A DNA stretch of 64,000 bases from Roridomyces roridus (Eukaryota; Basidiomycota; Agaricomycetes; Agaricales; Mycenaceae). The stretch covers positions 2,666,001-2,730,000 of the forward strand of contig JARKIF010000002.1 in assembly GCA_029378245.1 (NCBI GenBank), in the 5' to 3' direction. Numbering within the stretch: position 1 is the stretch's first letter; every line of letters begins with the position of its first letter. This document shows positions 1-14,021 of the stretch, piece by piece. The position numbers were made by a program, and so were the translations under genes. Below the pieces are notes generated by a model. That model was not told the DNA's origin. It saw only the letters and a list, made by a program, of their open reading frames with translations, and made no database searches.

Positions 1-310
1 TGAAATCCTTTTTGTCGACGAAATAGAGGATAAAGAAGGCCACAACGGCGGCAACTTGTACCACGAGGAAGAATTGCACAAGCCGCGAAAAGGCTCTCAC
101 GTTTGATACACTCTTCCTGATGGCTCCAATGAAGCTAGAAGATGGGTAAGTAACGCCGTGAATGTCAAAGGGTACCAACAAACCCAGTGAGAGATATTAA
201 CGCAATGATGGCGTAAATCGCCGCAAGGACGATCACGATAATTCGCGTCCGAGATGGCAGTTTCGTGCTGTCGTCAAGGGGTAGCGGGATCAAAACCGAG
301 TGACCAAGAC
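1..310 (-). CDS. Partial tetraspan-like membrane protein, runs off the left edge
   Basis: The reverse strand carries two hydrophobic exons. The first (about 165-310) encodes a membrane segment with core IIVIVLAAIYAIIALISL. The second (about 1-125) reads IRKSVSNVRAFSRLVQFFLV followed by another hydrophobic stretch ending VDKKDF. A short intron with GT at about 163 and an acceptor after ATTGGAG joins them in frame. The true start codon is not visible: the open frame upstream of the first membrane segment has no ATG before a stop, so at least one further exon lies upstream. The basic loop between two membrane spans resembles small tetraspan proteins common in basidiomycetes, but I do not recognise a named family. 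The gene is truncated by the window edge, so total length is unknown. Confidence 0.45.
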
Positions 311-368
311 TACCCAAAACCTCCCTGGCAGGACCCCGAAAACTTGACCCACCACCACCAGTCGCCAA

Positions 369-1317
369 TCACACGGATCCCTGTTCCGATGGCCCAAAGC
401 AGAACTTTCTCCGGTTTGCTTCACATGTGAAAAGGTTCATGGCAGGCAGCGCGGGAAGTCGAAACCTTGCCGATGTCTGGATCAACGGACAGAGCAATGT
501 TCTGCCTGTAATTGCACGAGCGAGGGACTTGATAGAGATGTGATTTTTTCATATTGACATTCCGAGGGAGCAAAGGAACAAGTTCTACAGGTGAATCCCA
601 CCAATGCCAGTTGAAATGAGTGAGATAAATGAAAACCGGGCCAAATCAGCGTCGAAAACCACCTTTCCGGGACCCCGGGAACCAGACAAGCTACCACCAG
701 TGGGTAGTCATGGTCCATCATTCATGATCCCGCTACCCCTTGGCTGTCGTCCTTGTCTGTATCAAGATGAGAACGACGGAGTTCAGACAAGTGGACAACG
801 CACCCCGAGAATCGAGAATAATAACAGCAACAAGTCCCGCCGAGACGATTCCACTGGCGAGAAATTGGAGGAAAGAGACCACCTTTTTTTTGAGAGAGCG
901 TTAGATAATGCATAGAGAGGAAAGAGACTATGTACCAGCACTCCGAGACGCAGTGGAAGGCAGCAGAGATATTTGGCACCCATGTTTAGTGAAGACAGAG
1001 GCTAGTGGGCGACAAAGTTTTTAAATCCATTTGGGGGCACTGTATTGGAAATTGCGAGGCAGAGCACGGAGCGGAGTAGATGAAACGCCGGGATAGCGGG
1101 ATAAGGATTGACTGGAGCAGGTTGGGAGCATAGCAGTTGACAGGGCGCTGCAGGGCGCTGTTCGCTGTGCAAGGTTGTTGTTGGGATCATCTCTGCATCC
1201 GTTCCCCATCTGTATATATTCGCTCTCCCTTGCTCTCTGTAATTTTTAGCACCCAATTGTAACGAACAAACATGAACAAACGCTTTCCCTTCCTCTCTCC
1301 CACCACTTGCCCACAAC
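369..1317. other. Intergenic region upstream of the MAP kinase gene
   Basis: No convincing gene. Short open frames on both strands lack splice-consistent extensions or recognisable motifs. A TATA-like stretch (TATATAT, about 1212-1218) lies roughly 100 bp upstream of the kinase start codon and is a plausible core promoter. Confidence 0.4.
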
Positions 1318-3063
<1,746 letters not shown>

Positions 3064-3207
3064 AGCACTTGTACATCGGCACAATATACCTCGTAACATA
3101 AAATACTGTATTCAAGTCTCTTAGGTTTGCGCTTAGGATGGAATGTACCAGGAACCGTCTCCATACAAAGGTTACAACAGTCGAATTAGCAAAATTAAAT
3201 TATGTAT

Positions 3208-5743
3208 TTATTCGGCCTCTGCGACGACACCACCGCGAACGCTGGAAATGAAGGCTCGGACGAGTTCAATATCCTTGCCGGTGCCATCAGCATTCTCTAC
3301 ACCTCCGCTCACATCGACTGCCCAGGGTCGCACTTGAGCGACGGCACCAGCAACGTTGGTTGCCGTCAAACCACCAGCGAGGATGATTGGCAGTGGGTAT
3401 TTCGTCGTGGGAGCCGCTGCAGCCGGCTGCACGTGGCCGTTGGCCGTGCCGTTGATGGGAGCGGCGTCACCGTCGGCAGGAGTGGCCGCAGGCGCGGCCT
3501 CTTCTGCTGGAGCCGGCACAGGTGCCTTGTACGACGCTCTGGCATCAACGACAATCTCCCCAGCGTCAACAACCTGCTTGGCGAATTCCAGATCGACAAC
3601 TTTGCCCGTTCCGCCGCTGAGGCCGTCGTCCCTGACACTGTCGAGCAGGATGAACTGATGGGCTCCCCCACGAGTGATGCCCTCAACACCCTTGCGATCG
3701 GCGCCGATGTGGAAAACCCTGATGACGGGAACTGGGATCTGCTGGGCCCAATCAATGGGTTCCGAGCCATGCAGTTGAACAACGTCAAGTTGGGCATACG
3801 CGACAGCGTGGAGGATGGTAGCCAGGGGTGCGTTCTGGAATACACCGACGAGCAACGGCCGCCCAGGTGCAGCCGAAAATCTGGTGGCGTGCGTGGTAAA
3901 CCAAGGAGCATTGGGGGTTTCCGCGATATCTTCCGATGGTGCAGAGTGCGAGTATCGCAACACTCGGATCGCCTCCGAAATCTCCTTTGCCGTCTCGAGC
4001 TCGATGTAGCGCTTCGACTTCTCAACGAACATCAGGCCGAGCATATCGGCACCGGCCTCCGCAACTGCTAATGCCTCGTCCTTTGTACGAATGCCGCATA
4101 TCTTGACGCGAGGTGCATCGTCCTGCCACTGGGTGAGCTGAGCAGTCGGCTCGGGCAGAGTCAACAGTTGGCGAATGAACGCCGAGGTATCTGAGGCCCG
4201 CATCAAGCTTTCTCCAACAAGAACCGCACCCACGCCCTCCGACGCGTACTTGTCGACGTCTTGAGCAGAGGCGATCCCGCTCAGCGCACACAACACCACA
4301 TCCTTGCCCTTGACCATCTCGCTCAATCGGCTGGTTGTTCCCATATCCACGTTGAAGTTGTGAAGATTCCGATTGTTGACACCGATGACCTTGGCAGGCA
4401 GGGCCAGGGCGAGTTCCATTTCCGCCGCGCTGTTGACCTCCACCAGGGGCTCCATCCCGAGCTCCAGACTGTACGCATAGAGATCACGAAGCAGTGCCTC
4501 CGGCAACATGCTCACAATCAAGAGAAGGGTGTCTGCGCCCCAGAGGCGAGATTCGAGCACCTGGTATCGGGAGAAGATAAAGTCTTTGCGCAGAATCGCT
4601 GGTCGGTTGGGCAGATTCGCTACGCTAAGGCGGGCATGCAACATGTCCTGCAGCGTCCCAAGGAAACGCTTCGGTTCCGTGAGGACAGAGATGGTATGAG
4701 CGCCGGCGAGGGCATATGTCAGGGCTTGGGAGGCGGGATTGAGAGATAATGCAATGGGCCCCTTGGACGGTGATGCGCGTTTGAATTCTGCAAGTAGCGA
4801 AGGGCGGCCGGTCTCGTTTTGCTTTAAGCGTTCGAGGAAGGGAATGAGAGGAGGCGCGATATTTAGGGACAAAAGAGTCTCCAGATCGGCTGGCGTCGTC
4901 CCTGGTGTTTTTTGTGCGAGGGTGACGTCCTCAAGTCGTTGTGCATAAATACTGTCGAGAATGGATGGTATTTTGGCTGCTGCAGCTGCGCTCACAGTGA
5001 CGCCTGTGGGGAGAGCTTCTACAGGGAAGGGTGGTAGAGAAACATCCAGCACTTTAGACGTGGGATTTTCTGCCCACGTGCCGCCGCTCAGGGCAAGAAA
5101 ATTTCGAATCAACTCGTCGCCGCCCTCGGAGAGAATACTCTCGGGGTGATATTGGACAGCTTCGACCGTGTATTTACGGTGTCGGACACCCATGATGACC
5201 CCGGATTCCATGGTCACGGCTGTGATAGCAAGGTCGGCCGGAAGTGTAGTCAATGCCGCGCTCAAGGAGTGGTAACGAGTGGACTTGATGCCCTGGGGGA
5301 TGTCCCGGAAGCATCCACGATTGTCATGTCGTATGCGACTGACTTTACCGTGCTTGATTTCCCCTGCGTAGCTAGCGAGATTGAGCAGAGAGTGGTTAGG
5401 CAGCCACTGAGACTCACGCAATCTGACCACCATGAAGATCGACGAGACATTCCAAACCCATGCACACCCCTAGCACCGGAACCTTGCCTTGGAAGTATTC
5501 GATGGCGGCCTTGGAGATACCAGAGTCCGTGAGGGGATGCCCCGGCCCAGGGGATATGATGAGAAACTTTATCCTGAGCTGGGGCAGGAGGGAGGCCGGA
5601 ATGGCATCGTTGCGGATAACAGTGACATCTGCACCCAGCAGGCTGATCTGCTGGTAGAGATTCCAGGTGAACGAGTCAAAGTTGTCGATCATGAGGACAT
5701 CCAGCTGGCCGGCAAGATTCGGGGGCAGGGAGGCGTCCGCCAT
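3208..5743 (-). CDS. TRP1: Trifunctional tryptophan biosynthesis enzyme (GATase-IGPS-PRAI)
   Basis: About 829 residues in two exons (5743-5418 and 5371-3208) around a 46-nt intron; the splice restores GGQIAYAGEIKHGK. Start chosen at MADASLPPN. The N-terminal glutamine amidotransferase of anthranilate synthase has nucleophile Cys94 (GVCMGLECL) and the QYHPES His/Glu pair. Indole-3-glycerol-phosphate synthase follows, with LLAEFKRASPSKGPI holding the catalytic lysine. The C-terminal phosphoribosylanthranilate isomerase has VKICGIRTKDEA and VDVSGGVEN. The domain order is the standard one in filamentous fungi. The isomerase carries an Ala/Pro-rich low-complexity insertion (about 45 residues, near 3404-3545) just before PLPIILAGGL. 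The enzyme acts in the cytosol together with a separate anthranilate synthase component I, which is not in this window. Confidence 0.95.
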
Positions 5744-5844
5744 CTTGTTAGGAGGAAGGAGAGAATTCTTGAAGCCATCAATCACACGATCAATACTCTT
5801 CAAAGTTCAACAGACTACATATACAGAACGCATTTATCCTAGGT

Positions 5845-8355
5845 TTAGGTGGAAGGGGAGGGCAGCTGGCCAAGCAAAAACTGCACGCTAGCGAAAGCCG
5901 CCCAGGGAACGAACTGGGACAAGGTTAGACCAAGAAAGCCAGCGAGAATTCTACATACTTGCGGAGTCATATGGCCAGAGAAGTAATATTCAATATCTTC
6001 GAAAGGATCAGCGGCGTGGAACGCGATATAATATAATGTGGCGTACAAGTGAGCCCCCGTTCAGTATGTTCGTTGCCGTACACGCCCATGTTCTTGACAG
6101 TGAACGATTCGTTAGCAATGGGTGTTTGGAAACCCTGCACGGGATAATCAGCAAAGGACGCAGGTCTTTCAAACACAACGTTACCTGTTGTCCATTCCAC
6201 GTCATGTTCTGGATAGCGATGCGAGTTCCCTCAGCGACTAAAATGAAGTCCTATGGATCCAGTCAAGTCTCGACTTGCAACGGCTGGCGTGCAACATACC
6301 GCAAGCCCATGCACGATGACGGTTCGTTCAGACTTTTCGATGACGTTGGGAAGCACACTGAGAGTCGAAGGGATACTCTGGTCTCCACCAGGAAGGTAGA
6401 CGCTTTTCGCCGCGCAAGATTGCCACACAATGTGGGGTGCATGAATGGCATCTTGAACCTGGAAACGTATTCAATGGGCACCCAAGTTCATCGACAAGTT
6501 ACTCACATCCGTCCTAATGGCATTATGACATTCAGATCGGTGAATGAGAGTAGGAAACCCACCGGTTGAAGTAGACGAATTCTTGCGTTGATCTATAAAG
6601 CAAGCATCAGGATGGGTAAGTAACTCATATTAGAAAGAACGCCTGCCTCGGGAAACCCAATACCGACCACAGATTCGGGAATGTGTCGGAGACACTAGAA
6701 TGAAATGAACGCATGGCACCAGCCAAAAACATAGCCGCGTACCGGTAAACATCAAAGACCGGGTTGAGCCTGGAGAGAATGAGAATATGGAAAAATCAAA
6801 TTTCATCAAAGACGGACAGTCCGATAGCGCGCTGAATCGGGCTGTGAATGCGACACGCCGCTGTGGCAGAAAATGTTCCATTCGTGGCGACCGGAAGCGG
6901 CAGTTGACCCTTGGGAGGATAGGTGACAAATTGGTCCAAATAATCAGTGTATCCGCAGTTGTCTAGTGGTGAGTGAGCTGATGTAAGGATTTATCTCTGG
7001 AGAATTTCACCTGAGATGGTCTGCAGCTCGTTCCAGAAGGAAGAGTTAAAAGGGAACAGGTTTTGATTCGCCTTGATGATACCATCAGCAAGTTTCGACC
7101 AAAGTTACTACTAGCTCGTTTTACCCGTGCAAAGCGGAGAGCTGGTATTTCTTGCTGAACCACGTCATAAGACAAACTTGGGTCGGCGATAAAGATTCCT
7201 TTGAGGTTCAAGTCGAGACCTGGGTGTTCGTAGATCCAGTTGGCGATATAAGGCACGTCTTGACTGCAGGTCAGCATTGGTCGCATTCAAGAATATCCCA
7301 TCCATACAGAATCCTGCGTACTGATCCCCGAGTCAGCCAAATGAACGAGTATCACTTTAGTCTTACACTTTCGCCCGTAATATAAAAGCTGCTCCCTTTC
7401 AACTCCTGGAAGACTATAAAGGTGTCAGAACATCTGACAAGCCGCACAGATATGAACTTACCCTCCAAAAACTGCTCGAGGAAACCCATCACCTCGGCTG
7501 CAAGCTCATCATCGTTCGTTATATTGGGCGTCCCTTGGGAGAATCCGGTCTTTGATCAATGGTCAGTGTTCGTCGAGACCAGCTGTGTATGAATGCGCAC
7601 CCCAACAGGTTGCTCGACCTGTATGTTATTAGCCTAAGAATCAGATAGTAATGTCTCCGCACCCATACGACGTTCGACATATTCGTCCAAGACCACATAT
7701 TGGGGGTCGGCTTTGCTTGTCCCCAAGACCAAGCTGGGCAGGATCTCAGAGTAACGAAGGGGAGGGGAGACGAAGTTCCTTACAGATAGGGCCATTCTCC
7801 TGGAGAAAGCCTTCGAGACTGGAGCAGCCAGGGCCCCCTGTAAAGCATTAGAATAGTTGCAGACAAGTTGAAAAACTAACCATTAGTCCAGAACACGAGA
7901 TCCTTGGTGTTGGCCGGATTGTTCGTGGGCCAAAGCCTGGCAAGGGTGAGATGCGCTAGATTCCGAAGGGATAAAGAGTATACCAGAAGAAGAGTTTGCG
8001 GGTCTCTGCTGGATCGGAGGAGATTGGCATAAGTCCAGACCACGACGGCCCCGCATCGAAGTCGACTAGTGTGCATTAGATATGAGAATGGATGGTATCG
8101 CAGGGCAATACCAAGCGGGATTGTGGTTCCATCGACAAAGAACTGTTCCGCGGCGGGATTGGAAAATTGGATGGTGGACTCGACCGCCCGCTTCGAGGTG
8201 GACGAATCGGGAATGGGGCCGAGGAAATCATGAAGGCGTTCGAGTTGTTCTCGCTGGATTTCCATTGCGTCTTCCATGCCTGGCATAGCTCCGCCCAGAG
8301 CAAATGCACTCTGGGCGGCAGAAAAGAAGATGAGAGCAAGGGAAAAGTACCGCAT
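5845..8355 (-). CDS. Secreted serine carboxypeptidase (family S10)
   Basis: Start MRYFSLALIFFSAAQSAF is a clear secretory signal peptide. About a dozen short exons can be joined. Diagnostic S10 motifs are NGGPGCSSLEGF (7830s-7890s), the nucleophile region GESYAGFYVPYIANW (7260s-7400), the catalytic Asp in HGLADFILVAEG (6235-6310), and the catalytic His in SGHMTPQFVPWAAF (5850-5990). The Ser codon is the last codon of one exon; the following YAGF lies on a 13-nt microexon at 7308-7320, and without it the active site looks broken. All triad residues are intact once spliced. Likely role is extracellular or vacuolar removal of C-terminal residues from peptides. The TATA box at 8390-8398 lies 35 bp upstream of the ATG. 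Exact boundaries of the middle exons (6600-7250) are less certain. Confidence 0.88.
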
Positions 8356-8389
8356 TTTGGATGAGGGCGAAACCTTGCTCATGGCCCCA

Positions 8390-8398
8390 TTTATAAAA
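8390..8398 (-). promoter_or_regulatory. TATA box of the carboxypeptidase gene
   Basis: TTTATAAA on the reverse strand, about 35 bp upstream of the start codon at 8355. The spacing implies a very short 5' untranslated region. Confidence 0.5.
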
Positions 8399-9120
8399 GC
8401 CAGGTAGATTGGATTTGTTAGCCAAGAAGACCCTGCAGGCTTCTGACCTTCGAAGATGCGCAACATCACATGATATTTCACCGAGGAAAAGAAGAAGAAG
8501 TTAATACTTTTTCGACAGACACACGGCCAAGGAGCAGAACGTAGAGCGCAAGAACTGCAGAAGAAAGCAGGGTTGAGCTGGTGTCTCAGGAACAACTTTT
8601 TTGTCGAAACAAAGCCATTCGTTGCGCACAGAACACGAAGAGTCGGGGCCGCCTCGTCCCGCACAAATCCCACAGTGGAACTCAGGATGATAACGGGCCG
8701 TTGAAAGGAATGGAATTGTGGAGGCCCGCTGGAACGCGTGATTAGGTAGCATACGGAGCTGTACCTTTTCCTCCCAAGAATGGTATATCTTTCTGGTCGA
8801 AACCAGAGGTGTTTGCTGCCGAGCCGTTCTGGTCAAGACTCGACAGTTTCAGTGCCGTTCACAAGCCGTTCTCTCAAGTTTCGTGATGTCGGCAGTCACA
8901 CTGATGGGTGATGTTGATGCGTCGGAGATTGGCTTGGCACCCTTCGGTCACCTTCACATCCCCAGGCTGTATATCGACGACATCCCTCCACTCAAAGAGG
9001 AGATACTACACTCTGACTGCGGGAGACTAGTCACCTTCACACCGCTCCAGCCCCCAAGGCGGGCGTGTACTCGAGGCCCACATCCTTTTTACGACTGGAC
9101 GACATTCACGACACAAACCC
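8399..9120. other. Divergent intergenic region
   Basis: About 720 bp between two head-to-head genes. Short open frames exist on both strands but none joins into a gene I can support. It presumably holds the promoters of both neighbours. Confidence 0.4.
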
Positions 9121-12100
9121 ATGGCCTCAGAAACAACCTCCAGCTCTGCCGCGTGCCCCGTAGAAACAGCCAGCGCTGCCCCGTCATTATTTCAGAATGG
9201 AAACCTCGTATTCCAAGCGCACCATGTATGTCCATGTCGGCCCCCCAAAACAGGAATCTCACTGCTGCTACTAGGTCGGCTGGATCGTCGCCGGCTTTTT
9301 CACCGTCGTTGCCATTGTCACCTCCTTCTGGCTGGTGAATAAACACCTACAGTGGTACACCAACAAACGAGAACAGCGACATATCGTCCGATTGTTATTC
9401 ATGGTCCCAATATACGCTACCATCAGTCTTGCTTCATATTTGTTCTGGGTGCGTGCACACAAGTAATCTTGACTGGCGTTCTGACCGCTGTTCCAGAACT
9501 CTTCCACACCCCTGTTGCTCATCCGGGATTGCTATGAATCCACTGTGCTGACGTCCTTCTTCTACCTTCTCCTCACGTATCTTTCCCCGAACCCGGATGA
9601 TCAGAGGGCAATATTCATGAAAGTCGGACTATCGCGACAAGCGGATGCTGCCGCGCGGGCCAAAGGCGAAGAACCCAAGAAATGGATGCTTCCCCTGGGT
9701 TTTGTCAAAGCAAAGCCGGCTGTATGTTTTCCCCCCCTGTTTCTCGTTCTCGCGTTGACATTTGTAGGATGGTTTATACTTCCTGCAAATGATGAAGTGG
9801 GGTGTTCTACAATACTGTGTTCTCAGGCCACTGTGAGCCTCAAAACGTGGGGATGCGAGCACGACTGATCCTTTCCCAGCACGACCTTGGTTGCTGTGAT
9901 TCTCAACTATATCGGATGGTATTGCGAATCGTCCTTTAGTCCTCGCTGGGGATACGTCTATGTGAGCTTTCCATACTTCTCTCAACCCTTCTCTTCTGAG
10001 TCTTGTTAGATCACTGTCATCGTTTCAGTCTCGGTTTCGATCGCCATGTACTGCCTGATCCAAGTGTATATGCCCATCTCAGAACTCCTGGCGCCACATC
10101 AACCGCTGTTAAAGCTCTTCTCAGTCAAGGCAGTGGGTAAGTTGTAACCAGCTCCTTGGACTATCTTGCAGCAACTCATCAGCCGTCCAGTTTTTCTCAC
10201 CTTTTGGCAAGCCACCTTCCTCTCAGTTCTCAGCATGTTTGGCGTAGTCAAAAATGTAAATCTCCTCGTTGATTCTCCCACTCATTCTGATTCCCTCTCA
10301 GACCACTTACATGACGGCCGCAGACATCAATATCGGTATCGTAAGTTTTCCCTTTGGCGATTTTGAAACGAAAATACTAACTTTCCTTGATAAGGCCGCC
10401 CTCTTGGAGACATTTGAGATGATGTCCGTCGTTTTTACCTGTTGTATCGGGCTTACTGACCGTCGAGCAGGCTCTTCGCATTTCTGCATCTCCGAGCATT
10501 CTCGTACAAGCCCTACCGGCCATTCCACGACCCCAGATCCAAGCAGCCGCCGCCCACCCCGACCCCGCGGTTGCGCGCTCTGGGACATGTGCTGGACTTC
10601 CGAGAGACGTTCCGCGAATTGGCTGTTGGGTGGGTCTATATCATGGACAGGATTCGAGGGCGGGAGCCGAGACCGGATAGAAGTGCCCGGCGTGTTGCGC
10701 ATTATGAGGGTGCTTTCGGGCGAGCTCGGCCATCCCATAATTTGCCAACATTTGAGGCTCCCGATGCCGAGAAAGGATTACTCCTCTCAGGCTTGCCGAA
10801 ATCAGACCAGGGAATGCCGTCGTGGCTAGAACCGGTGGGACGTGCCCGAAGGGAGAAAAGTGAGAGCTTGGAAGTTCAAATCCAGAAAGAGTTGGAGCGG
10901 CGTGGTTTTGGTTCTGGTATGTTGTCACTTTTTCCCGTATCGAAGTGTGTCCAACTTGTTTTTGTAGAAATCCCCGGCCGCGGTCATATTGGCCCGCCTC
11001 GCGACGCCGATGGTCCTCCCAACCACAAACCTCAGCGGTCATGGTGGCGTAGCGTTTACAGCCGTGTCTCTCAATCGGAGCCAGAGCCAGAGGATGAACA
11101 ACGGTTCAATCCAGCACCGTCAAAACGGAGGAAGTCGAAATCCAAGTCGCGTACACCCGGGTCCAGGAATATCGATTCTGACCGGAGACTGCTGGTGGAA
11201 TACGACTACAACTTCGAGGACCCGCCTCCTGAGCCCATTTTGGCATCTTACCGCAGTAGTCGTCTTCAAGGGCGCGCGTCAATTCCTCAGGGGGAACATC
11301 TTGACACTCTGGCTCCCTTGTCTGCATTTCGAAGCTCCCACCTGCCTCGAAAGCAGAAACAGCGGAATGGCCGCAACCCAACCCCTCCTCATCCTGCCCT
11401 CCCTACCAATTTGGTACCCATGGTGTCGCAGTCTCAGCCAACGACCGCCCCTATCAGTCGTTCGGACAGCCTTCTTGGACGCGTGTTTCCGAATAACGCA
11501 TCCTTGGTCAGCCATCCTCATGGGAGCGGCAGTCAAAGCTCATTACCCTCTGCATCGACCCATATGACTCGTAGAGGTCCTTTAATTCTGACGGTACCTC
11601 CCTTGCTGGGTCCAGTTGCTCCGACCGAGCGACGAAACCCAGCGGAATTCGTCACGCCCTTGGTACAGCAAGCACCACCTGCTTTCTCTGAAGAGGTAGT
11701 CCACTCGCCAGACTTTGAAATGGGAGTACAGGCCGCACGTCGAGTGTCTCATGGCTCGCATTTACGTGAAACAGCAGTTCACCGTGTGCCTGATGCGGGT
11801 ACGCCGCCGATTTCCTCCGAGCAACCCACGCGACCATCGGCCCTGCGTCGCTCCTCCGCTCAGATCTACTCTCCTGATTCACCGTCCCGTCGAGGACGTC
11901 GACAGTCTGCCAATGTCGACGGCGCTCAAGTCCCGACAAGTAGACGTGATCAAGCCAATCGCCGCATGTCTGCCCCACTAGACGCACCTCTATACCCGTC
12001 CTACCCGGAGCATCTGCATGGTTCGGCCTACTCTGTCGATAACATGAGCAGCAATATCACTCAGCCCTCGCGGTCAGGCACACGGCATGCCAACAAATAC

Positions 12101-12214
12101 CCGATTGAAATGCCCAGCAACTCGTTACATCTGCAGGGTGTGCCCCCACCACAACTTTCCTACCAGGGAAGTCCCCGTCACGGCCCCAGCTCGAATTACT
12201 ACTCGAGATCATGA
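9121..12214 (+). CDS. TMEM184 / Ost-alpha (DUF300) family seven-span membrane protein, Hfl1-like
   Basis: Start MASETTSSSAACP. Successive exons encode membrane spans: VGWIVAGFFTVVAIVTSFW, LLFMVPIYATISLASYLFW, the loop STPLLLIRDCYESTVLTSFF, then MMKWGVLQYCVLRPL, VAVILNYIGWYCE, VIVSVSVSIAMYCLIQVY and LTFWQATFLSVLSMFG, ending with ALLETFEMM. Order and loop motifs are those of the organic solute transporter alpha/TMEM184 family, which includes yeast Hfl1, a vacuolar protein that binds Atg8. The C-terminal half (about 10580-12214) is a long Ser/Pro/Arg-rich disordered tail, longer than in yeast. An in-frame 51-nt intron interrupts it near 10917. Transporter versus vacuolar-scaffold function cannot be decided from sequence. 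Confidence 0.85.
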
Positions 12215-12406
12215 CCTTTTAATGCCCGCACACGATACATAATGCCCTAATGATTTTCACGAATCTCCTTGGTATCTTTATTCCTCAGCAGCCCGTACTC
12301 ATACCTCACTTATAGTTCATGAACCGTTGTATCCACGTGTAGCTTACATACACCACATCGCTCAGTGAATCAAATTCACGATGTCCTCGCTCTACGAACT
12401 GGTCCA

Positions 12407-13743
12407 TCAGTTGACGATTCCACCCGGCTTCATTGACCATCCGAATTGTTCATAGGTCCACCCGAGAACAACGCCAGTGCTCCCATGATACACGAGTAGG
12501 GACCGGTGCATCCCGGGAGCCTCATGTAGGCCGTCAAGAACCGCCATGTCTTCAGTGGACAACGCTATCAACTGTGTGACACTGGATGAGCTGGTTATGA
12601 ATTAACTGAGCTTAAATTCCGCACCGTAATGTTCGCAAGTATTCTTTCTGGACGCTCCGACTTGGGAATGACACTGGTACCTCGGAGAACACCCCAGGAG
12701 AGAACGACTTGTGCGGGAGTCGTTCCGAGTTTATCGGCAAGGTTCTTGACTGTGTCATTCTCCATAAAAGTCAATCCACGGCCTGATTGTTGGTTTGGTC
12801 ATTCTGGAGCGACGGCAGCACATGATACCGACCTAGAGGGGAGTATGCTGTCAAGTGTATCTTGTGCAAGTCGCAAAAATCTTTGAGATCCTTCTGGGGA
12901 AGGCAAGGATGCATCTCGACCTGGTTCACCGCCGGTACGATTTCACAGTGATTCAAGAGGTCACGCAGTAAAGTGACCGAGAAATTGGAAACGCCGATGT
13001 TCTTCACTTTCCCTGAGGTACTCGTCAGAATCAATCGCGTTATGAGGCTAATTGCTGTACCAGCTTTCACGAGTTTCTCCATAGCCTTCCAAGTATCGAC
13101 AAAGGTCGGAGACTCTTCAGGCTGGAGCGTTTTACCGTCGATGACAGCCAACGGCCAATGCATCAGATAAAGATCGACATAGGCGTCCGAGTTGTCGGGA
13201 AACAGTTTTGAGAGAGAGAGATATCGAGGGCTTCTTCAACCTTGTGATGATCCGTATTCCTGGCATCGTAAATATCCACAGCCGTGCAGCAGTACTTGTT
13301 TTACCCAAGTTTGGTGGTCAAAAATATATCCTCTCTCGGGACGCCGGAATCCCGCATTGCACGCCCGACATACTCTTCATTGGCTATCGGCTGTAGTCAG
13401 CGATGGGAGCGAGATCAATTAGGCACAGACCGTATCCCGATGCCTAGGGACAACAGCTCGATAAGTGGTTTTGTCCTTATTCACCGCCTACCGTGTCCAG
13501 ATGACGGTAGCCGCACTGGCTAGGAGTGAGAATCCAGAAAGTCGCAGAGATGGATGAAATGCACTTTCAAGGCCTCCATGCACATTCGATACACCGCACC
13601 GTCGCCGCCAGGCTGTCCCATCCAGCAGCCGAGACCTACCGAAGGGATTCTAGTCTTCGCGCCTGGAAAGTATGGGCATAGAGACAAGACTTTGAGAGGG
13701 ATGGTTTACTGTCGTTCAAGACGAAGTGGGGAATGACGGCCAT
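12407..13743 (-). pseudogene. Aldo-keto reductase gene with a dinucleotide frameshift
   Basis: Spliced exons give a near-complete NADPH-dependent aldo-keto reductase: MAVIPHFVLND, IPSVGLGCWMGQPGGDG, GYRHLDTASGYANEEYVG (tetrad Asp and Tyr), FLTTKLGNTDHH (Lys), LYLMHWPLAV (His), NIGVSNFS, AVNQVEMHPCLPQ, then LGTTPAQVVLSWGVLRGTS and a C-terminal TYEQFGWSM. Tyr sits on a 13-nt microexon (13431-13443). The single lesion is in a CT dinucleotide run (13211-13220): one CT too many shifts ISLS out of frame with KLFPDNSDAYVDLYLMHWP. No intron fixes it. It could be a recent pseudogene, a polymorphic microsatellite or a sequencing error; everything else is conserved. The TATA box at 13774-13781 is intact. 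Confidence 0.75.
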
Positions 13744-13773
13744 TAGCAGTGAGATCTTTCTCGGATTGGTCCC

Positions 13774-13781
13774 CTTTATAT
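13774..13781 (-). promoter_or_regulatory. TATA box of the aldo-keto reductase gene
   Basis: ATATAAAG on the reverse strand, about 35 bp upstream of the start codon. Confidence 0.4.
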
Positions 13782-14021
13782 CTGGGAAGATATCACAACT
13801 CAACAGGATATGGTGGAGGCAGATCAAAGAGATACAGGGTAACGAATACATCATGATCCAAAATTCCGTATGTAAAAGCGAGACATCTAAGTGGGAGCCT
13901 GTGATAACAGCTACATCGTGGTCCAAGAAGAGAGAGAAAAGTCCGAGGTGGTGATGCAATACAGTACAGAGGAACACATTATGCAAGGTCGGGGAGCGAA
14001 GGATTCGGGCTGCAAAACAAA

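Noticed and set aside
604..915. 103-codon + strand frame near the left edge
   Set aside because: No domain, no splice extension and Ser/Arg-biased composition; chance frame. A 17-bp inverted match to 279-295 was noted but is too short to interpret.
3202..4071. Long + strand open frame (289 codons) antisense to TRP1
   Set aside because: Lies wholly inside the conserved TRP1 coding region in a shadow frame; no domain resemblance.
7260..7420. Apparent loss of the carboxypeptidase nucleophile region
   Set aside because: A 13-nt microexon (7308-7320) and a downstream acceptor restore GESYAGFYVP, so the gene is intact.
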